In this document: positions 23,252-29,884 of the stretch, piece after piece
How the letters are laid out: every line of letters begins with the position of its first letter
Position numbering within the stretch: position 1 is the first letter of the stretch
NCBI GenBank assembly: GCA_023231115.1
Contig: JALNWA010000010.1
Coordinates: 1 to 29,884 of the forward strand
Direction of reading: 5' to 3'
DNA from: Candidatus Altimarinota bacterium
GTDB lineage: Bacteria; Patescibacteriota; Gracilibacteria; UBA1369; LOWO2-01-FULL-3
Length of the DNA: 29,884 nt
Made by a program: the position numbers and the translations under genes
Notes under the pieces: model-generated
Databases searched by the model: none
What the model was told of the DNA's origin: nothing
What the model saw: the letters and a program-made list of their open reading frames with translations, nothing else

Positions 23252-23458
23252 TTAATAGAACTTGCTCTTCTCCTTTTGTGATCGATATTTTTCACGCATG
23301 ATCGCAATGATTCTTTTAAGCCTTTTTGTAGGAGGTTTTTTATTGTACCTCTCAGAACGAACTTTCAAAAGTTTTCGGCTTGATTGAACCTTTTTATTGA
23401 ACCTTGTGATGAGTCTTTCGTTAGACTCTTTCTCATTTTTCCAAACTGTGACTCTCAT
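23252..23458 (-). CDS. rpsU: 30S ribosomal protein S21
   Basis: A 68-aa highly basic protein with the S21 pattern: N-terminal RVTVWKNEKESNERLITRFNKKV, then an Arg/Lys-rich helix and tail. It binds late to the 30S platform near the anti-Shine-Dalgarno region and aids initiation. It is first in the rpsU-prmC-prfA operon, and prmC starts 1 nt after its stop. Promoter at 23483-23510. Confidence 0.9.
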   Translation of the reverse strand: MRVTVWKNEKESNERLITRFNKKVQSSRKLLKVRSERYNKKPPTKRLKRIIAIMREKYRSQKEKSKFY

Positions 23459-23482
23459 AAATTATTGTAATTAAGCAAAAGA

Positions 23483-23510
23483 ATTATATTCAACTTTCTT
23501 TAAAACGCAA
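23483..23510 (-). promoter_or_regulatory. rpsU-prmC-prfA promoter
   Basis: On the minus strand, -35 TTGCGT (23505-23510), 16-bp spacer and a perfect TATAAT (23483-23488). The leader is about 18 nt. The promoter sits only 9 bp after the gyrB stop, with no terminator in between. Confidence 0.6.
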
Positions 23511-23518
23511 GGGAAGTT

Positions 23519-25468
<1,950 letters not shown>

Positions 25469-25481
25469 TTAAAGCAGAAGG

Positions 25482-25510
25482 ATTCTAGCACGCAAAATTA
25501 AAAATGTAAA
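25482..25510 (-). promoter_or_regulatory. gyrB promoter (extended -10)
   Basis: On the minus strand, -35 TTTACA (25505-25510), 17-bp spacer and -10 TAGAAT (25482-25487) preceded by TGC. The leader is about 31 nt. It lies directly after the stop of the membrane-anchored protein gene. Confidence 0.7.
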
Positions 25511-25521
25511 TGTAAGCCTTT

Positions 25522-27867
25522 TTATCGCTTAACCTTGCCAGTAAAGTCTTTTTCGGCAATCACAACTTGAGCAAGTTCCTCAAGAGTATATTCACCTTCC
25601 ATAACGAGAGAATTGTTGTTTATAACAAACATAACGTTTTTCGCAATCTCCCCATTTGCCACAAAATCAAAAGTGACTTTAACGCTTTCATATCCCTTCA
25701 AAACGATATCCGAAACTCTATATATAGAAGAGACCTCATCGGCAACAGCAATATTTTCAAGCTCAAGAATAAATCCGGCTTTTGCAACCTGCTTTGAAAC
25801 ATAAGTTCTGGCAAATCTTTGAGCATAACTTTCTTCTTTTTGCTGATCAGTTTGAGGTTCCTCGTCAGGAGTAAATTCCGCGAATTTACCTTTTAACAAA
25901 GGCAATAAATTTTCTATTTTAAGAGGCTTATCTGACAATATTTCTCCATAAGCGAGAATATCCTTTAATACAATCTTTTCCCTGTCATAAACGGCACTAA
26001 AAGCATATCCACCCGCAATACCGTCAATAGGAACATATCTTGCGCTCGAATCTTCTATTTTTCCTATTTTCAAATCGGTAATATCCTTAATTTCTGCAAA
26101 GACAGCCAAAATTTCATTTTTAACTTCTTCAACAGTTTTTTCTTTCACATTTTCTTCACCCAAAACGTCCGCCTTGAGAGTAATTATGTCCCAAATTTCA
26201 CTTTTATCTTCAACGTAAGCGCTATACCTCTCATTATGAGTAGGTCCGTAAGCGGTTGAATTTGAATATGCCGGAGTATTTAAATACCCCCAAAAATTCC
26301 CAAGATCTTTTAATTGAGTTTCAAAAATAGAAATAACAGCAACATCGCCACTGGAAACAGGCATAAGTTCGTTTACTTGAGAGAAAAGCGAAGAAACAAT
26401 TTTCTTTGCGTCAGGAATTCCGACTTCTCCCGCAAAGAAAAACTTCATAAGCCTCTTCAAAAAATCAATTTTATCACTTATGAAATCTTGTTTGAGCTCA
26501 CTTTTTGTCTGCCCGTCGCCGTAAAGAGAAAGAAGTTCTTTTTCAAGAACAGCCTTTACAGTGAAATATTCATCCTTATAAAAGGTAGGATATTTCATGA
26601 AAAGATTGTTGAAAAGTTGATTTTGATAAGAAATAAATATTTGATAAAAATCAAGATTTTCCTTATCCCCAAGCACCTTATCCAACTTGTCATAATAAGA
26701 ATCAAAAGCCTCTTTCGCATAAACATCCCCCACGTTTAATCCCTTATAAACACCCTTCCAAGAGTCCATTACGACCTTATATTTATCCGAATCTCTCAAG
26801 AATTTTTCATCCAAAATCGCTTTGTAAACATCATATTCTTTATCATCAATAGTAAATACCTGCGTTTTACGCAAAGCCTCTGAAACCTTTTTATCAAAAG
26901 AAGGACTCGAAAAATCATCGACAGACAAAGTCTTCAAATAAACTTTAAACGCTTCCAAAGATTTCTCTGCATTTGCGACATCGCTTTCCGAAGCATAATA
27001 AAGAGCATTATTCAAATATCCTGAAAATTGATCAAGCATACGATCTTTCTTTTTCGCAGGCATAAAAGTAAGATTTTCTTGAAGCCAAGAAACAAATCCC
27101 GAATCGGCGGAAGAGTTTAATACTCCATCTTTTCGTATTCCGGAAACAATTTCCTGTTTTACTTTTTCAACGAATTTTTTGTCCACATTTAAGTTCAAAG
27201 AAGCCCAAGAAGCATCTTTGTCAGCCTGCGGAATTATCGAATATTTAAACTCTTTAACAAGCTTTGAATAAAGCAATTTCGCAGTCCTGTCGTCGATTTT
27301 ATCGACAGAGATGCTAATCTGCGAATCTCTAGGAACAAGCAATCTGTTAACAAAAACAGGGCTATATCCGTCAACATAATTTTTAAATTCAAAATTTTCC
27401 GGCAATATACCTATATAAGTATCTCCGTCATAATTCGCGACATTGAGTTTTTTACCATCAAAAGAAATATCGACAGTGCTTGCAAAAGGCATAATCACAA
27501 TTCTATCAGCAACAAAATTTACTTTCGCATCACCGATTGCAAAATTTCCCCAAAACCTTCCGGAATTAATTCTAAAAAGATATGGATTTTTGCCTTGATC
27601 CTCTCCAATCAGCGCAATATCATTCTTAATTCCGCTTTCTTTCTCTTTTGCAAAACGTAAAACCCCTCCATTATTTGGGATAAACATCTCTTTTTCATAG
27701 TTTACAGACAAAATTTCAGTCTTAGCTTCCAAATTTTTATTTTCAAAAGAAGCCTCAACGAAATAATTTCCGACAACCAAAAAAAGAGACACTACAGCCA
27801 AAACAATTGTCTTCATACTTTTTCCAAGAATTCCACTCCCCTGTTTTTGTTTTTCAGTTTCCGTCAT
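25522..27867 (-). CDS. large membrane-anchored extracytoplasmic protein linked to a VirB4-like ATPase
   Basis: A 781-aa protein I do not recognise. A short charged cytosolic tail (1-17) is followed by one transmembrane helix (about 18-38, KTIVLAVVSLFLVVGNYFV) and a very large hydrophilic exterior. The exterior has a beta-rich first part (about 45-200: FIPNNGG, NFAIGDAKVNF, KLNVANYDGDTY), a long helical middle (about 200-600, with many Tyr/Lys/Asp) and a mixed C-terminal domain (about 600-781). It starts about 20 nt after the VirB4-like gene, so it is the same transcript and likely the same machine. An in-frame TTG at 27876 would add three residues; the ATG is preferred. It could be a structural or substrate-engaging component of a secretion or pilus apparatus. 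Confidence 0.75.
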   Translation of the reverse strand: MTETEKQKQGSGILGKSMKTIVLAVVSLFLVVGNYFVEASFENKNLEAKTEILSVNYEKEMFIPNNGGVLRFAKEKESGIKNDIALIGEDQGKNPYLFRINSGRFWGNFAIGDAKVNFVADRIVIMPFASTVDISFDGKKLNVANYDGDTYIGILPENFEFKNYVDGYSPVFVNRLLVPRDSQISISVDKIDDRTAKLLYSKLVKEFKYSIIPQADKDASWASLNLNVDKKFVEKVKQEIVSGIRKDGVLNSSADSGFVSWLQENLTFMPAKKKDRMLDQFSGYLNNALYYASESDVANAEKSLEAFKVYLKTLSVDDFSSPSFDKKVSEALRKTQVFTIDDKEYDVYKAILDEKFLRDSDKYKVVMDSWKGVYKGLNVGDVYAKEAFDSYYDKLDKVLGDKENLDFYQIFISYQNQLFNNLFMKYPTFYKDEYFTVKAVLEKELLSLYGDGQTKSELKQDFISDKIDFLKRLMKFFFAGEVGIPDAKKIVSSLFSQVNELMPVSSGDVAVISIFETQLKDLGNFWGYLNTPAYSNSTAYGPTHNERYSAYVEDKSEIWDIITLKADVLGEENVKEKTVEEVKNEILAVFAEIKDITDLKIGKIEDSSARYVPIDGIAGGYAFSAVYDREKIVLKDILAYGEILSDKPLKIENLLPLLKGKFAEFTPDEEPQTDQQKEESYAQRFARTYVSKQVAKAGFILELENIAVADEVSSIYRVSDIVLKGYESVKVTFDFVANGEIAKNVMFVINNNSLVMEGEYTLEELAQVVIAEKDFTGKVKR

Positions 27868-27886
27868 TTTATTCAATCTTTTATTT

Positions 27887-29884
27887 TTACTTTATCTCTC
27901 TCTGTTGCAAAAGCTCCTCAGGGTTTGTCGTAACAATCTTATCCTCAGTGAAAGAAGCGATAATTTGAATTGCAACGTGTTTAAGCCCCGCGAAGAAAAG
28001 TCCTTGTCCGATTCCGCTATTCAAAAGGATGTATTTTTCCCCTTGTGTAAGATTAAACAGAGTTCCAAGCATATCAATCGCAGACGGAGACTGCTTTAGT
28101 AAAAGCTGAATAGATGAATTTGTAATTATAGGTTTTCCATAAGGACTCTTCAAGAAATCCTCAACGTCCTGAGTAATAGTAGTAACTCCAAGGTAATATT
28201 TTCTTGCACGTTTTACGAGTCCGGCCAAGAATTTCGCGCTATCTTCATGTTGCATCATTGTCCATGCCTCATCAATCACCAAAACTCTTTTTTTAAGCTT
28301 ACTTCTGACTTTGCTCCATATATAATTAAGAATGATATACATCGCGATAGGACGTAATGCGTCTTCAAGATCACGAATACAGAAAACCATCATTCCGCTC
28401 GAAAGATCCAAGTTTGTAGGCTTATTGAAAATTCCTGAATAAGAACCTGTCGTAAACTTAGAAAGCCTTTGAACAAGAGATTCCGCTCCTTTCATAGAGC
28501 TAAGAACTTTATACAAATCTTCCATTGTAGGAGGTTCATAAGTCGAAGGATCAGCAAGCTCCATAGTAATTCCTTTAAGAGCATAAACATCAATCAACGC
28601 CTTGTCCAAAATAGATTCTTCTTCAGGTGAAATTCCTCCAAGCATCAGCTTAAGAAGTCCGTGAAGAGTAATTACGTTTGATCTAAGCAAATCTCCGGGC
28701 GCACTGTCATCACCTTCAAAAGGCTGAGGCAGGTCAAAAGGATTAATCCTACGATCACTATTCAAACTAAGTCTCAAATAAGTTCCACCAACCGTGTTTG
28801 CAAGCGCCTCATACTCATTTTCCGGATCAATTACAATCACATCTGTTCCCATCATCATCAACCTCAACATTTCAAGTTTGACAGAGTAAGATTTTCCGGC
28901 ACCGGACTTCGCAAACACAACGCTATTCGCATTTTCAAGAGCAAAACGATCGAAAATAATCAAACTTTCATTATGTCTGTTTAATCCATACAAAATTCCT
29001 TTATCCGAAGTCAAATCGGAAGAAGTGAACGGAAAAGTTGTTGAAAGCGGACTCGTATTCATATTACGAATCACATAAAGTTCATCCAAACACATCGGCA
29101 AACAAGCATTTAATCCGTGCTCAGCCTGAAGTTGTGTTCTTTTTGTCATAACCAAGCGGCCCGCAAGCAAACTTTCAAGCTGTTTAGCAATCTTTTCAAG
29201 TTTCTTTTCATTGTCCGCATAAATTGTAAAATAAAGAGCAAATTGGAAGAATTTCTCCTGTCCTCTTTGAATTTCCGTACGCAATTGTTCCGCATCCTCA
29301 AGCGCAGTTTCAAGCGCAGGATCACGAACAATCCCCTTCTCGGCCAATATTTTCATACTTGAATTCATTTGTGCGACTTTCTTCCTCAAAGTTTTCATTA
29401 TTTCCTCTGAAGAAATAGGATAAATAAATTGTGAAATATCCATAGTCACATCAAAATTCACAATCGGAGAAAGCCAGTTTGCATCCAAATATCTAGGATA
29501 CGCATAAACATAAAAAGATTTTGTATAAAGTCCATCCAAACGCAAAGAATCATAATTTATCTCCATCGCAGACGGAGAAATCAAATCCTTTATCGCAGAA
29601 AGTCCTTGTTGATAAATTTTTTCAGCTTCAATGTATTTTTGTTTTTCTTCATTGGACATTTGAGATTTGGCCGCATCAGCCTGGCTAGCTTTGAACATTT
29701 CAGCCCTTTGCTTTGCATCATTTGACACAAACAAAGATTTCAAACTGTCAAAAACGGATTTCTTTTTTGCAGGATCCACGACAACAGGAACAACTGCCGG
29801 CTCAGCAATATCGGCTTTTTCAGGCTCAACCGTTTTAGCGGCACCTCCAGCAAGTTTTTCAACACCGGAAGTTACAGCAGAAAA
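27887..29884 (-). CDS. VirB4/TraC-type ATPase (5' end beyond window)
   Basis: 665 residues are visible; the frame has no stop up to the window edge, so the true start lies upstream of 29884. An Ala/Val/Pro/Glu-rich segment leads into a charged helical region and a VirB4-type N-terminal domain (INYDSLRLDG..., about residues 108-250 of the visible part). The C-terminal RecA-like domain has Walker A SGAGKS (about 327-332), IDPENEYE, Walker B VLVIDEAW (about 534-541) and the TTITQDVEDF motif. VirB4 ATPases energise type IV secretion and conjugative pili. In CPR genomes such genes occur without full conjugation sets. The following gene encodes a membrane-anchored partner. There is no relaxase or VirD4 coupling protein in view. 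Confidence 0.9.
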   Translation of the reverse strand, partial: FSAVTSGVEKLAGGAAKTVEPEKADIAEPAVVPVVVDPAKKKSVFDSLKSLFVSNDAKQRAEMFKASQADAAKSQMSNEEKQKYIEAEKIYQQGLSAIKDLISPSAMEINYDSLRLDGLYTKSFYVYAYPRYLDANWLSPIVNFDVTMDISQFIYPISSEEIMKTLRKKVAQMNSSMKILAEKGIVRDPALETALEDAEQLRTEIQRGQEKFFQFALYFTIYADNEKKLEKIAKQLESLLAGRLVMTKRTQLQAEHGLNACLPMCLDELYVIRNMNTSPLSTTFPFTSSDLTSDKGILYGLNRHNESLIIFDRFALENANSVVFAKSGAGKSYSVKLEMLRLMMMGTDVIVIDPENEYEALANTVGGTYLRLSLNSDRRINPFDLPQPFEGDDSAPGDLLRSNVITLHGLLKLMLGGISPEEESILDKALIDVYALKGITMELADPSTYEPPTMEDLYKVLSSMKGAESLVQRLSKFTTGSYSGIFNKPTNLDLSSGMMVFCIRDLEDALRPIAMYIILNYIWSKVRSKLKKRVLVIDEAWTMMQHEDSAKFLAGLVKRARKYYLGVTTITQDVEDFLKSPYGKPIITNSSIQLLLKQSPSAIDMLGTLFNLTQGEKYILLNSGIGQGLFFAGLKHVAIQIIASFTEDKIVTTNPEELLQQREIK

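Noticed and set aside
23251..23307. Longer PrmC start overlapping rpsU
   Set aside because: ATG 23250, one base after the rpsU stop, gives the normal family N-terminus.
29777..29779. GTG as the start of the VirB4-like gene
   Set aside because: The frame continues without a stop to the window edge with protein-like Ala/Val/Pro/Glu sequence and no promoter or ribosome-binding site, so the gene is treated as 5'-truncated.

Overview
This is an A+T-rich, densely packed bacterial chromosome segment. It opens inside a minus-strand 16S rRNA gene (about the first quarter of the rRNA) and ends inside a VirB4-type ATPase gene. TGA is a working stop codon: it ends aroA and the MFS gene in ATGA overlaps. 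This rules out the UGA-recoded Gracilibacteria/Absconditabacteria. Small compact genes, SLH-domain and lipoprotein surface proteins, an orphan VirB4-like ATPase and few Shine-Dalgarno sites suggest a Patescibacteria (CPR) member, possibly Peregrinibacteria-like. That placement is an inference and rests on no database comparison.

Layout: (1) 1-3884: 16S rRNA (-) with tandem promoters and a boxA leader, clpP (+), a RimK-type ligase (-), a PsbP-like lipoprotein (+), tRNA-Leu(UAA) (-) and a lytic-transglycosylase-like lipoprotein (+). (2) 3881-7509: an NRAMP-related transporter preceded in its operon by a soluble MgtE-N/CBS protein, then an SLH surface protein (all -). (3) 7510-10238: a structured region with a partial copy of the tRNA-Lys 3' end, tRNA-Lys(CUU) (-), a GT4 glycosyltransferase (+) and an unrecognised 404-aa gene (-). 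(4) 10447-13030: radA (+) behind a promoter whose spacer is a palindrome, a small hypothetical (-) and tatD (-). (5) 13106-17795: a shikimate-pathway operon (+) of DAHP synthase, aroB, aroA, an MFS transporter and aroK. (6) 17773-19663: a U32 protein (TrhP/YrrO-like) and two tandem Cys-rich lipoprotein paralogues (-). (7) 19784-25444: nadB (+), then rpsU-prmC-prfA and gyrB (-). (8) 25522-29884: a membrane-anchored 780-residue protein downstream of a VirB4-like ATPase (-).

Functional links: the release factor and its glutamine methyltransferase share an operon. A putative Mg2+ transporter is paired with a separate MgtE-like sensor. Shikimate genes, which feed prephenate, lie next to a U32 protein whose family uses prephenate for tRNA wobble hydroxylation. 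Minus-strand genes look G+T-rich and plus-strand genes A+C-rich, as expected if the minus strand is the leading strand of replication. Convergent genes overlap or nearly touch at their stops, and several genes appear to be transcribed leaderless. No stretch over 300 bases lacks a gene or RNA feature; the longest gaps (382-643, 7510-7747, 10239-10497) are described as promoters, hairpins and repeats.
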